Below, in pieces: positions 16,444-25,131 of a DNA stretch of 37,114 nucleotides. This DNA comes from Methylobacterium gnaphalii (GTDB taxonomy: Bacteria > Pseudomonadota > Alphaproteobacteria > Rhizobiales > Beijerinckiaceae), in NCBI RefSeq assembly GCF_007992215.1, contig NZ_BJZV01000034.1, positions 1-37,114 on the forward strand, read 5' to 3'. Within the stretch, counting starts at the first letter, position 1. Every line of letters starts with the position of its first letter. The position numbers and the translations under genes are program-made. The notes below the pieces were generated by a model. That model searched no databases. It was not told where the DNA came from and worked only from the letters and a program-made list of their open reading frames with translations.

Positions 16444-17358
16444 TCAGAGGAGAGCGTGTCGTCGGGCGCGGATGGCGCGGCGCGGGGCAGCTGCCGGCTG
16501 GCGGCTGGGCGGGGCTCCGTAGAGCGAAGACCCGAAGCGGTTGAGGGTTTGCTCGATCGTGCCCACGCGATCGGCCATGCCATCGGAGACCGCCGAGGCG
16601 GCATCGACCATGTCACCCTGGCCGAAACCGTTCTTCACGGCAGAAACGGCCACCCCCCGGTTGCGAGCGACCGCCGAGGCGAAGGCGTCGTAGCTCTTGG
16701 CGACACGGGCACGGATACGGGCGGCAGTCTCCTCGCCCAGTTCCTCGAACGGGTTGCCGTCTGTCTTCAGCGCTGGCTCACCGATCAGCGTGCGCTTAAT
16801 GCCGGCCTTCTCCAGTGTGCCAGCAATATTGTCGTGCACGGCCATGACGCCGATTGAGCCGACTTGGCCGGACGGTGTCACCACGATCTCGTCCGCTGCC
16901 GAGGCGATCCAGTAGGCTGCGCTCGCCGCCGTGGCGTTGACCTGTGCAATGATCGGCTTCGTGCCACGTGCATCGAAGATCATCGACGCCAGCTCGTCGG
17001 TGCCGCTCACGGCACCGCCCGGCGAATCGACATCCAGAACGATGGCCTTGACCGCGTCGTCGCGCAGCACGCTCTGGAACGAGCGACCGAAGCCTTCATT
17101 CGAGGTTCCACCGGAGATGTCGCCCATCATGCTCATCCGGTTGGCGATGACGCCGCGCAGCGGCAGGACCGCCACAGCGCCCTCGCGGCGGGCAACCGCC
17201 GACGCCTGAGAGCCCGAAATCTTCGCCTCGATCTCTTCGGCTGTGTACTTCTCGCCACGCGCCTGCGCCTGCAGGAAGTCGAGGATCGCGCGGAGTTTCG
17301 GCTCGCGGATCGCCCAAAGCTCATCGTTCACGGCGGCGAGGATGTGAGCATACCTCAT
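16444..17358 (-). CDS. S49-family capsid maturation protease (SppA/ClpP-like)
   Basis: The 304-residue protein starts at ATG 17358, which overlaps the portal stop (ATGA). DSPGGAVSG (residues 111-119) is the oxyanion-hole loop. NATAASAAYWIASAADEIV (141-159) carries the likely nucleophile Ser146. PALKTDGNPFEEL (195-207) carries the likely general base Lys198. These are the hallmarks of family S49. In HK97-like phages with this gene order the enzyme is packaged in the prohead and removes the capsid delta domain. The C-terminus is rich in Arg and Pro. Confidence 0.88.
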   Translation of the reverse strand: MRYAHILAAVNDELWAIREPKLRAILDFLQAQARGEKYTAEEIEAKISGSQASAVARREGAVAVLPLRGVIANRMSMMGDISGGTSNEGFGRSFQSVLRDDAVKAIVLDVDSPGGAVSGTDELASMIFDARGTKPIIAQVNATAASAAYWIASAADEIVVTPSGQVGSIGVMAVHDNIAGTLEKAGIKRTLIGEPALKTDGNPFEELGEETAARIRARVAKSYDAFASAVARNRGVAVSAVKNGFGQGDMVDAASAVSDGMADRVGTIEQTLNRFGSSLYGAPPSRQPAAAPRRAIRARRHALL

Positions 17359-18662
17359 TCCCTTGGGCCTCCGTCGCCCGACTCGCGGTTGGGATCTGCG
17401 CTCGACACCGTGCGACCGACATTCGCGACGGCGTTAGCAATGGTGCCGTAGTTCGTCGGCACGAAGTGATGATCGCCGTCCGGCCCGATGGGGTCTTCGT
17501 CTTCCAGCCCCAAGATCATGTTCGGCGAGTAAGCACCGACCGAGAACATTTCGCGGTAGAACTTGGATCGTGTGACCATATCTCCGCGTAGAAGCGCGTT
17601 CATGTTGAACTTAACGAAGTAACCCAACTTCCGCTCTTCCTCTGTGAAGAGCTTCCAGTTCATTTCCTGTTCCCAGGCACCAACCCACGGATCGATGGTC
17701 TGCTGCACGAAGCCGATCATCAATTGCTCGATGCCTGTGCCCCACGATGTCGTCTTCTCGTGGCTCTGCAGCAGGATCAGCGGCACGTCGTACATGCGGG
17801 CGATCTCCGCGATCTGGAAATCGCGGGTCGACAGGAACTGAGCATCCTCCGGTGGAATCGTCGTCTGGATGAACTTCATGCCCTCTTCGAGCACCTTCAC
17901 CCGGTGCGCATTGTCGAGGCCGCCCTGGCGTTCCAGGTTCGCGCCCGGATCAGTGCGCTGTTCCTTCGGCTTGCCGAGGTTGCCCTGTGCAGTCGCGCTG
18001 AGCTTGCCCGGATGCATCAGGAAGCCGCCTGACTTCATATCGTTGGCAAAGAACTTCGCGCCGAACTGTTCGAGCGCGAGCGCCATGCCCAGGGCTTCGC
18101 GGGCCAGAAACACAGGTGACAGCCCGACATACCCGTCTTGGCTCATGTCCATGATGTGCAGCACGTCATCGTGCGGCAGCTCGAATGAGCGACCATCGAT
18201 CCGCGTGCGGTAGAAGAACTGATCCTCCTGCCGCACCGGCTGCGTGTTCCACGGCAGGAGCGGCCAGAGGTTCACGGCCTGGCCACGCCCATTGCGCTCG
18301 ATCTCAGCGTAGCCGTTGCCCCATGACAGAGCATGGCTCTGAACTGCCTTGCGCAGGGTACGCGACGACATCAGGTCATTGGGACGGGTGCTCAGCCGCC
18401 GCGACAGAGGATGGTCCAGTACCTCTTCGACACCGCCGCCGTCCTTCGGACGCAAGATGCGCAACGGGAAACGGGCAATCGGATTCGCGATGCGGTTGAT
18501 GCAGGCGTAGACCACCGGCAACTTCATCGCGTTGAACTCGGACACGGACGTGCCAGCATGCGTCCTGCCGCCGTTCACCGCCCGGATCAGCCACCCATTG
18601 GGATCGCCGACTGATGCCGATTGCCCGAAGAGCGATGCTCTCAGGCTATTCCACCAGCTCAC
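17355..18662 (-). CDS. HK97-family portal protein
   Basis: The 435-residue protein starts MSWWNSLRASLFGQSASVGD. It contains VYACINRIANPIARFPLRIL (near residues 50-69) and a C-terminal half typical of the HK97 portal family (FQIAEIARMYDVPLILLQSH; TIDPWVGAWEQEMNWKLFTE). Twelve copies form the DNA channel at one capsid vertex. The gene lies one base after terL and overlaps the protease start. Confidence 0.92.
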   Translation of the reverse strand: MSWWNSLRASLFGQSASVGDPNGWLIRAVNGGRTHAGTSVSEFNAMKLPVVYACINRIANPIARFPLRILRPKDGGGVEEVLDHPLSRRLSTRPNDLMSSRTLRKAVQSHALSWGNGYAEIERNGRGQAVNLWPLLPWNTQPVRQEDQFFYRTRIDGRSFELPHDDVLHIMDMSQDGYVGLSPVFLAREALGMALALEQFGAKFFANDMKSGGFLMHPGKLSATAQGNLGKPKEQRTDPGANLERQGGLDNAHRVKVLEEGMKFIQTTIPPEDAQFLSTRDFQIAEIARMYDVPLILLQSHEKTTSWGTGIEQLMIGFVQQTIDPWVGAWEQEMNWKLFTEEERKLGYFVKFNMNALLRGDMVTRSKFYREMFSVGAYSPNMILGLEDEDPIGPDGDHHFVPTNYGTIANAVANVGRTVSSADPNRESGDGGPRE

Positions 18663-18663
18663 G

Positions 18664-20370
18664 CTAGAACTCGACGTCCATCAATTCGATCTCCCGGATG
18701 CCGTGGTCTTCGTAGACGGAGGGGCCTTCGACCTGGTCACCGATCGCGAGCCCCACGCCCATGATCCCCGCAACGGGGATGTCGATTTTCTCACCAGACC
18801 GTTCCTTGGTCGGTTTGATGTTGCCGGCGTCGTCGGTCTTGATCGCGATGTGGCCGATCATCCAGCGCATGACCGGGTGACCGCCGTGGTCGAGCAATCC
18901 GGCCGTAACCAAGCGCTCGAACTCTTTCGACGGGGCCGACATCGAGGCAAAGCCCTGCCCGAACATGACGACGTTGCAACCATCCTCGCTGAGACGGATG
19001 GCCGTACCGGTCGCATTCCAGCGATCGATGGCGACGCCTTGGAGATCGTACAGCTCGGCGTCGGCGATAACCTGGCGCTCGATCACGCCGTAATCGACGA
19101 CATCGCCGTCCGTCTTGAACAGCGCTCGCTCACGCGCCCAGAGATCGTAGGGAACTCGGTCACGTCGCGAGCGCAGCTCGATCGACTCAGCCGGGCACCA
19201 AGCCCGCACCAGCACCTTCCAGCGCTCGCCCGGCTCGTCTGGCGGGAACACCAGCACCCAGGCCGTGATGTCGCTCACGGAAGAGAGGTCGAGCGCGCCG
19301 AAGCACTTTCGCCCTCGCAGCTCGTCCGGGAACCGTTTCCACGCTTCCTTGTCCGGCGCGCAGGCATCCCAGCGGACGAGCGACAGCCAACGCACGGTCT
19401 GCTCAGTCCATTGGTTGAGGTGGTAGCGCCGGAAGTCGTTCTCCAGGCGGGGGCTGTCCTTCGCCTTCGCGCATTCCGCCCTGAGGTAATCGAGCTTCGG
19501 CGAGATCCCCAGGTTGGGATTCGCCTTCCGCCAGACCGCCTCATCGGTCCAGTCATCCTCCGGGGCAGCGGCGAAAATCGCGACCAGCGTTGCCGGATCG
19601 TCGAGCGCGCCGCTCTGGATCGACAGACACTCTTCCCAGAGTGTCCAGCCATAGTTCCGGCTGCCCTTCAGGCCGGCCGTCGATCCGTAGAGTTCGATCG
19701 GCTGATCGCGCGCGGCAATCGACTGATGCAGCGTCGTGTAGAGCACGCCGTCGGGCCACTCGTGCATCTCGTCGCCGCAGGTGACTGAGGCTGAGAGGCC
19801 GTGCTTACCCTCCGCGTTTCCCGATAGAACCTCGAACCGCGCGAACAGCTCGGGCAGGAACATCGATTTCTTGAACGGCTGGACCTGGTCAGCAAAGGCT
19901 GGCGACATGCGCACCATCGTCTTTGCCTTCTCGAAGACAATCTTGGCCTGCGCCTCGTTGCGCGCCATCGCATAGGCTTGGCCGCCCTTTTCGCCGTCGC
20001 AGATCCAGAACAACAGGGTGAGCGCCGCCAGGAACTCGCTCTTGCCGTTCTTACGGGCGATCCAGAGGAACAGCCGGCGGAAGAGCCGGAACCCCTCCGG
20101 CCCCTTCCACCCCACGAGCAGCCGAACTATCGCCGCCTGCCAGACGGTCAGGTGGAATGGCTTGCCTGCCCAGCGGCCTTCGGTGTGCCGGAACCACGTT
20201 GGCCACATCGCCACGACGGCCTCGGCGAGATCCGCATCGAACCATGCGCCGGGTGTCGCGGCGGCGCGCTGCCAGTGCAGCATCACGAAGGCGAGCGCGG
20301 GATCTCCCTCGCAACTCCGAACCCACTCAGGGACCGGCGGTGGAGCGACCGCGAGGGCAGCCTCGCTCAA
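18664..20370 (-). CDS. terL: terminase large subunit
   Basis: The 568-residue ATPase-nuclease drives DNA into the prohead. Walker A is ARKNGKSE (residues 105-112). Walker B is VTCGDEMHEW (196-205). The nuclease metal site begins at ALDLSSVSD with Asp361 and Asp367. It belongs to the Terminase_1 (PF03354-like) group, usually found with P27-type small subunits. The start ATG at 20370 overlaps the terS stop (ATGA). Confidence 0.94.
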   Translation of the reverse strand: MSEAALAVAPPPVPEWVRSCEGDPALAFVMLHWQRAAATPGAWFDADLAEAVVAMWPTWFRHTEGRWAGKPFHLTVWQAAIVRLLVGWKGPEGFRLFRRLFLWIARKNGKSEFLAALTLLFWICDGEKGGQAYAMARNEAQAKIVFEKAKTMVRMSPAFADQVQPFKKSMFLPELFARFEVLSGNAEGKHGLSASVTCGDEMHEWPDGVLYTTLHQSIAARDQPIELYGSTAGLKGSRNYGWTLWEECLSIQSGALDDPATLVAIFAAAPEDDWTDEAVWRKANPNLGISPKLDYLRAECAKAKDSPRLENDFRRYHLNQWTEQTVRWLSLVRWDACAPDKEAWKRFPDELRGRKCFGALDLSSVSDITAWVLVFPPDEPGERWKVLVRAWCPAESIELRSRRDRVPYDLWARERALFKTDGDVVDYGVIERQVIADAELYDLQGVAIDRWNATGTAIRLSEDGCNVVMFGQGFASMSAPSKEFERLVTAGLLDHGGHPVMRWMIGHIAIKTDDAGNIKPTKERSGEKIDIPVAGIMGVGLAIGDQVEGPSVYEDHGIREIELMDVEF

Positions 20371-20981
20371 TTCGGCCGCGTGCCTGGCGGTAGCGCTGCG
20401 CGCTCCGCCATGAAGCTGACCGGGCTAGTGGCGTTCGGCTCGGCCGGCTTATCGGCTGCGGGCTCCGTGCCCTCATCCCGACCGAACAAACCACCGAGCG
20501 GGGTCGCGTTCTGATCGCGCAGAACCTTGTACCGGTCGGCCGGCGTGAGACCGAATGCCGCTTCGAGATTCGCCATCTGCAACTCGACACGATCGCGGTG
20601 CGCGGCGGCGGGATGCCGGCGGGGCATCTCATCACCGCTCACCGTCTTGACCACGCGGGTGATGCCCTCGGCCGCGATCGTCTTCGTCGCCTCGATCCAC
20701 TCGGCCTGGTAGACGCACCACCGCGCGAACGGGTGTCGCCCGAGCTTGTCGAGCAGGTGTCGCTTGCGCAGGTCGCCGGCCAGCTCGCGCCAGATGGCGA
20801 GGGCGGCGTTAAGCGTCTTGTCCTTTCGACGCGGGGCCGCGAGGAAGGCCGGCGGCGCGATCGGGTCGAGCGCGGCGAGTTCTTCGACCCGCTGTTTGGT
20901 CAAGCTCTGCCGACCACGCTGACGCGGGTTGCCTTTCGCCTCTTGTAGGGCCGGGCTTACCGGCTTGGGTCCGCGTGCCAT
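20367..20981 (-). CDS. terS: terminase small subunit, P27 family
   Basis: The 204-residue protein begins MARGPKPVSPALQEAKGNPR. This is the K.P......KGNP.KR start of P27-type small terminases, followed by a helical region with AIWRELAGDLRKRHLLDKLG. It recognises the packaging signal and recruits TerL. A 113-bp gap separates it from the HNH gene. The tail of the protein after residue 150 is longer than in many relatives and low in predicted structure. Confidence 0.85.
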   Translation of the reverse strand: MARGPKPVSPALQEAKGNPRQRGRQSLTKQRVEELAALDPIAPPAFLAAPRRKDKTLNAALAIWRELAGDLRKRHLLDKLGRHPFARWCVYQAEWIEATKTIAAEGITRVVKTVSGDEMPRRHPAAAHRDRVELQMANLEAAFGLTPADRYKVLRDQNATPLGGLFGRDEGTEPAADKPAEPNATSPVSFMAERAALPPGTRPN

Positions 20982-21017
20982 GCTCGCTCAGCCGCGCGAA
21001 CGTCGACTGCCCTTCCT

Positions 21018-21043
21018 AAAAAAAATCCTGGCGGAAATTCGCC
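21018..21043 (-). terminator. weak terminator-like element between HNH and terS
   Basis: Read on the minus strand, a GGCG-AATTTC-CGCC stem (21043-21030) is followed after four bases by eight T residues (21025-21018). The stem is only four pairs and the spacer is long, so termination would be weak. It may act as a pause or leaky site in the late operon. Confidence 0.35.
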
Positions 21044-21094
21044 GCGACGAGAGGGGAGTTAAACAGCCGGTGGCGAACGAAAACGCCCAGACTT

Positions 21095-21454
21095 TTAGAC
21101 CCCCCTACCCCTATGCAGGGTCGATTGTTCTTCGCGTTGCTTCACGCTGTTGTGGCAAGCGTTGCAAAGAGACTGAAGCTCGTTCGACCAGAATGCTTCG
21201 ACATCACCACGGTGAGGCACCACGTGGTCCGCCGTAGTGGCAGCACAGGTGATCCCATCTGCGAGGCACATGCGGCACAGCGGTTCGATCATCTTCTGAT
21301 GAGCCCGCATCCGCTTCCATCGCTGCGTGCCGTAGAGGCGATGCACCTCGCCGGTCTCACGCCGCCGTCGGTCATACTCGGCGGCCTGCTGTCGGCGGTA
21401 GGCGTCCGAGCCCGGCCCGCTGGCAGGCCGGAAGGTCTTCGGACGGGTCGGCAT
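21095..21454 (-). CDS. HNH endonuclease
   Basis: The 119-residue protein contains PLCRMCLADG (near residues 55-64), ATTADHVVPHRGD (about 72-84) and LQSLCNACHNSVKQREE (about 94-110). That is the HNH nuclease pattern with two CxxC zinc-binding pairs. HNH proteins next to terS and terL take part in cutting at cos or packaging sites in many HK97-like phages, and this gene stands directly before terS. A role in packaging initiation is therefore likely. A free-standing homing nuclease is the alternative. Confidence 0.88.
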   Translation of the reverse strand: MPTRPKTFRPASGPGSDAYRRQQAAEYDRRRRETGEVHRLYGTQRWKRMRAHQKMIEPLCRMCLADGITCAATTADHVVPHRGDVEAFWSNELQSLCNACHNSVKQREEQSTLHRGRGV

Positions 21455-21470
21455 ACCGTAGGCAAACGAA

Positions 21471-21495
21471 AGCCCCGAACACAGGGTGCCGGGGC
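21471..21495 (-). terminator. hairpin terminator between the NusG-like gene and HNH
   Basis: On the minus strand GCCCCG (21495-21490) pairs with CGGGGC (21477-21472) across a 12-base loop, followed by TTTCGTTT. This looks like a moderately strong intrinsic terminator placed just after the NusG-like gene. The reverse direction lacks a T-run. Confidence 0.55.
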
Positions 21496-21557
21496 CTCAT
21501 CCACCAAAGCTGACGCACGAAGCGTGGTTGCAAATTTGCAACAACGATCCGTGCAGA

Positions 21558-22235
21558 TCACTTGCGTAGCATGATCGCTTCCACGTCATCAAGCACCATC
21601 GGTGCAGGAAACTCACGGCCGCAGAACCTCATCAACACCGATACGCGCCAGCCCGGCAGATGCTCCACGAGCGTGCCTGTGAACCCAAGCCACGGACCCG
21701 ACACCATCCGCACGCGGACGGGCGGCACGAGCGCAGCCTGCTTGCTCTCACGCTGACGCACCCGTTCGGCCATCGCCTCGGCCTCGGCACGCTCAGCGGC
21801 CTCAGCCATGGCGGCATCGGAGAAGTCGAACACGCCATCGGTCTGCTGTTGCTTCAGGCCGGCGATGAGGCTCGGCCTCACACGAGCCGGCTCAGCCCCG
21901 AACCGCACCAGCCCCTCGAAGCCAGGCGTGTGCTCCAGACCCATGTAGCTCTGCCCAGCACGCAGCCCGATGAAAGCGTAGCGAGGCAGCAGAGGACGAG
22001 CCACGTCTTTCCGCCTCTTCGTCACCGTCATGGCCGGCACGTACACGGCGAAGGACCGGCGACGCAGCTCGCGCTCCACGTCCCTCTCGCGTTTCGGGTT
22101 GGTGTAGCCCACCACCCACTCTGTCACAGGCTGATCATCAGATCCCGACGAGCGCTCGTGGCCACCGCCCGCATCACACCACTGCCGCACCTGATCTGCC
22201 GAGAAGTCCTCGGCCCGCAACGTCCGCGCTTCCAC
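21558..22235 (-). CDS. phage-encoded NusG-family transcription factor (probable antiterminator)
   Basis: From GTG 22235 (GGGAGG nine bases upstream) the product has 225 residues. A TTG start at 22289 would run through the repeat array and has no such site. An N-terminal extension precedes an NGN domain (EWVVGYTNPKRERDVERELR, then FAVYVPAMTVTKRRK and PLLPRYAFIGL), the region of NusG and RfaH that binds RNA polymerase. After a charged helical linker, a KOW motif appears as VRVRMVSGPWLGFTGTLVEH. It is the first gene of the late operon and is followed by a terminator. An RfaH- or Q-like role in late read-through is inferred. Confidence 0.8.
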   Translation of the reverse strand: MEARTLRAEDFSADQVRQWCDAGGGHERSSGSDDQPVTEWVVGYTNPKRERDVERELRRRSFAVYVPAMTVTKRRKDVARPLLPRYAFIGLRAGQSYMGLEHTPGFEGLVRFGAEPARVRPSLIAGLKQQQTDGVFDFSDAAMAEAAERAEAEAMAERVRQRESKQAALVPPVRVRMVSGPWLGFTGTLVEHLPGWRVSVLMRFCGREFPAPMVLDDVEAIMLRK

Positions 22236-22250
22236 CTCGAAAACCCTCCC

Positions 22251-22530
22251 GGCGACACTGGCGACGGTTGAGCGACAGTCAAAAACCAACCATCGCCAAA
22301 CTTTTCCTGAATGCTTTCAGCATATTAACACCCTCTGTAGAGGGTAGCGACAGTTAAGTCGCATAGAGATCTGTTTGTTTTTAGTTCGGACCCCGAAACC
22401 CCGATTGATCACATACGCACGGCGCAAGTGTCGCTAGTGTCGCCACTGGCCTCTAAGTGGTTGCGGAGATTTACCAAAACTGTGGCGATACTTGAAAGCG
22501 AACCGTCGCCTAACCGTCGCTACCGTCGCC
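22251..22530. repeat. mirror-symmetric array of GCGAC/GTCGC octamers (iteron-like)
   Basis: Copies on the plus strand start at 22251 (GGCGACAC), 22260 (GGCGACGG), 22271 (AGCGACAG), 22346 (AGCGACAG) and 22484 (GGCGATAC). Inverted copies occupy 22290-22297, 22428-22435, 22437-22444, 22503-22510, 22514-22521 and 22523-22530. The outer triplets have opposite orientation and mirrored spacing: 9 then 11 bases from the outside inwards on both sides. It may be a replication origin bound by the phage initiator, or a regulator-binding array for the late promoter. Confidence 0.65.
22322..22345 (-). promoter_or_regulatory. possible late promoter -10 with overlapping inverted repeat
   Basis: On the minus strand TG-T-TAATAT (the -10 hexamer at 22327-22322) resembles an extended -10 box. 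The perfect inverted repeat ACCCTCT-GT-AGAGGGT (22330-22345) fills the spacer and there is no good -35. This suggests an activator- or repressor-dependent promoter with a leader of roughly 80 bases to GTG 22235. The promoter is inferred and not tested. Confidence 0.4.
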
Positions 22531-22687
22531 ACCCCAAATCGGCCCAAGCCGTTTAAACGGACCATCACAGAAGGCCCGACACACAAAGCCCGGCACACAG
22601 CCCATGGCCGTGACGGGAAACGCCACTACAGCCTCACGGACGCGAGAGGCCGTTCACTGGCCGGCGACCCTCGGAAGAGCCGTCGGA

Positions 22688-24460
22688 TCAGTTGCGGGGA
22701 TACGGGGCATCATGCTTGCCCGGCTGCTCAGGGCGAGCGGGCACGTCATGAAGGTGGCATCCCTTGTAGTAGATCCGGCCCGAGATCTCGGCCCGCTCGA
22801 AGCTGGCGCGGATGCGCTTGCCGAAACGGGTCTGGCTCACGGCACGCTTGGCGTTGGCGAGCGACCAGGAGATGTAGGCCTCATAGAGGTCATGGGCCTG
22901 TTCGCGGTGGTCCTTTTCCTCTTTCAGGCAACCTTTGATGAACTCGCCCACCGGGTCCATGTCGTCGCGATACTCGCGCGTATCGTTGCGCACCGAGTCG
23001 GCGATCACCAGGCCATTCACAAGATAGTCGAGCACGCCCTCGATCATCCAATTCAGGATGCCCGCGCCCTCATCCCGCACGAAGCCTGAGACCACGTCCT
23101 CGAAATCGCCGCGCTCTTCCTCGGGGATCGTCTGATCCCAGTGCACGACGAGCAGACGCCGCCAGATACCATTGTCCTGGCCGTCCACGCGCGGGAAATC
23201 GTTGCCCGACATGTGCGCCGTGGCGAAGTTCTGGAACTCGAAATAGCCCTTGTAGAGCGATCGCACTGGGATGGCCTCGCCACCCGTGAGGCGCTTGATC
23301 ATGTCCTCCTGCAGGCTGACGTTGCCGGCCACCTCCAGGATGCGCACGAACCGCTTGCCGTAAAGCCGGGCGATATCCGGCGAGGCACCACCCGACGAGC
23401 GCTCCGAGCCGCCGACGATGGATTCGCGCGGCAGGCCGACGGCGAGGCTCGGCCCCAGCACGCGCGTGACGGTTTCGAGGAACACGCTCTTGCCGTTCGC
23501 GCCGAGGCCGTAGTGAAACATCAGGTACTGCACCGGCACGCTCAGCAGGCCGAGTGCCGTCATTAGCTGCACGCTGCGCCGCTTAGCCTCGTCTGGCAGC
23601 ATCTTCGCCAGGAACTCCCGCCAGCGGGGCGCACGCGCCTCGGGATCGTAGGGTTGCGGGACCACGGACGTAATCCAGTCCTCACGACGATGACCCGGCA
23701 CGGCGCGGCAGACACCGACATAGCGGGTCACATCCGGGTCCGGGCATTCCGGGTCTTCCTCACGCTCGAACCGCAGCGTGTGCGTCGCGGTGGCGATCTT
23801 GTAGCGGTCGGCGTTGAACGCGTCCGGCGAGCGGCGCAGGCGCGGCGCAGCGCAGTCCAGCGCCGCATCCATGCGGCCTTTGTTCTTCGAGGTGATCGCG
23901 AAGGCCCGCCGCCGTTGCCGGCGCTTCTGCAGCGCGCTCTCGGCCGCGTCGCCGGCCGACAGGATCATCTTTTCGTCGTCGGTCAGATCGGCCCGCTTCT
24001 TCCCGCGCAGCGGCGCGGCATCCTCGATCGCGATGGCCTCGCGCGGCGTCGGGTTGATGTGGTGCGTCTCCAACAACATGCGCAGCCCGAGCTGCTGCGC
24101 GATGAGCTTCGAGATCGCGAGCCCGTTGGCGAGATCCCAATGCGTGCCGGCCCAGGCCAGCCACGATCCGGCCGACACCTCGTCCTGCGCCATCACGGCG
24201 AGATCCCGCCCGAAATGTTTCACCAGGCGGATACCGTTGTCGGTGTCCGAGTGGTCGAGGCCGGCGCAGGCCTTCACCACATCCGGGTCCGGCTTGCCGC
24301 CGAACGGCTCGTCGTCGTCGCCGTCATCACCGGGCGGTTGCGGCGGGCCGCCATCCCAGCCGCCGCCATCCTCCGGGTCGAAGTCGTCGGCACCGATCGT
24401 CTGCGCCTCGCCGAAGCGGCGGGCGATGTCGGCATGCGGATCGTCGTGAATGTCGGACAT
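22688..24460 (-). CDS. D5/P4-type SF3 replicative helicase (primase C-terminal type)
   Basis: The 590-residue protein starts at ATG 24460, overlapping the methyltransferase stop. Residues 22-60 are a Gly/Pro/Asp-rich linker. A D5_N-like region runs to about residue 300, and then the SF3 helicase: Walker A GLGANGKSVFLE (318-329), Walker-B-type region RLYGKRFVRILEVAG, and motif FQNFATAHMSGNDFPRVDGQ with the sensor Asn. This is the phage/plasmid primase P4-family C-terminal domain. It lacks its own zinc-finger/Toprim part, which the separate gene at 26000-27208 supplies. It unwinds DNA at the phage origin, perhaps in the adjacent repeat array. Confidence 0.9.
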   Translation of the reverse strand: MSDIHDDPHADIARRFGEAQTIGADDFDPEDGGGWDGGPPQPPGDDGDDDEPFGGKPDPDVVKACAGLDHSDTDNGIRLVKHFGRDLAVMAQDEVSAGSWLAWAGTHWDLANGLAISKLIAQQLGLRMLLETHHINPTPREAIAIEDAAPLRGKKRADLTDDEKMILSAGDAAESALQKRRQRRRAFAITSKNKGRMDAALDCAAPRLRRSPDAFNADRYKIATATHTLRFEREEDPECPDPDVTRYVGVCRAVPGHRREDWITSVVPQPYDPEARAPRWREFLAKMLPDEAKRRSVQLMTALGLLSVPVQYLMFHYGLGANGKSVFLETVTRVLGPSLAVGLPRESIVGGSERSSGGASPDIARLYGKRFVRILEVAGNVSLQEDMIKRLTGGEAIPVRSLYKGYFEFQNFATAHMSGNDFPRVDGQDNGIWRRLLVVHWDQTIPEEERGDFEDVVSGFVRDEGAGILNWMIEGVLDYLVNGLVIADSVRNDTREYRDDMDPVGEFIKGCLKEEKDHREQAHDLYEAYISWSLANAKRAVSQTRFGKRIRASFERAEISGRIYYKGCHLHDVPARPEQPGKHDAPYPRN

Positions 24461-25131
24461 CAGACCTCGTCAGCGAAGAGCGGGGTTTCAGCGGCAACTG
24501 CGAAGCGGCGCACGTCGTCGGGACGCGTCAGGGCGCGCTTGCGGCCGGGCGGGATCAGGAAGAGCGGGCGCGGCGCGGCATCGCGCACCCACACAATCCA
24601 GGCATAGGCCGTGGCGGTGGAGGCGGCCGGGTCCCAGCGCCCCTTCACCATCGGCACGCGCTCGACGAACTGCGCGTAGAGGGTTGGCGGGCGCTCGCGG
24701 AACAGCTCGGAATAGCGCCGCTCGCCCTCGATCCAGCTCGTGCGCACGAGGATCGCAACGACCTTCGCGACGGTCAGACCGCGCAGCACGAAGGCAAGCG
24801 CCGCATTGAACGGCGGGTTGGTGGCGAGCAGGTCGACCGGCGCGAACGACTTACGCGCGTCGAGGAAATCCGCGACGTCGTAGCCCCGGCCATAGTCGAA
24901 CACGTCGCTCGCGCGGACGTCCGGGTAGAACTCGCGCAAAACCTCGACCATGTGGCCTTCGCCACTGGCTGGGTCGGCCGCGCTGGCGATCGCCGGCAAC
25001 GCGTCGCCGAGCGCCGGCAGCACGTCGAGGATCAGTGCACGCGTCGCCCAAGGTGGCGTTGGGAAGTAGTCGAGCGAGTCCGGCGGCTCGCGCCGGCTCG
25101 CCATGACGGCGGTATGGCCAGCCGGAATCAT
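24460..25131 (-). CDS. DNA N6-adenine methyltransferase-like protein
   Basis: From ATG 25131 the protein has 223 residues; ATG 25104 (MASRREPPDS) is an alternative, and neither has a strong ribosome-binding site. It has DYFPTPPWATRALI (21-34), the SAM motif DPASGEGHMVEVL (53-65) and the catalytic NPPF motif IV (105-108). It lacks a visible separate target-recognition domain. Phage orphan methyltransferases of this type protect the genome from host restriction or mark DNA. The gene lies in the replication operon and overlaps the helicase start. Confidence 0.82.
   Translation of the reverse strand: MIPAGHTAVMASRREPPDSLDYFPTPPWATRALILDVLPALGDALPAIASAADPASGEGHMVEVLREFYPDVRASDVFDYGRGYDVADFLDARKSFAPVDLLATNPPFNAALAFVLRGLTVAKVVAILVRTSWIEGERRYSELFRERPPTLYAQFVERVPMVKGRWDPAASTATAYAWIVWVRDAAPRPLFLIPPGRKRALTRPDDVRRFAVAAETPLFADEV

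Larger units (their letters stand above)
22236..22687. other. 452-bp non-coding region: repeat array, hairpin and possible late promoter
   Basis: No gene is seen between the NusG-like start and the end of the helicase gene. The region is lower in GC than its flanks. It holds eleven copies of an RGCGAYRS-type octamer, a 7-bp inverted repeat at 22330-22345 and a 12-bp perfect palindrome CCGTTTAAACGG at 22549-22560. From about 22561 to 22687 I see nothing specific. Confidence 0.75.

Noticed and set aside
22235..22289. TTG 22289 as the start of the NusG-like gene
   Set aside because: It would put the left triplet of the repeat array into coding sequence and lacks a ribosome-binding site, while GTG 22235 has GGGAGG at fair spacing.
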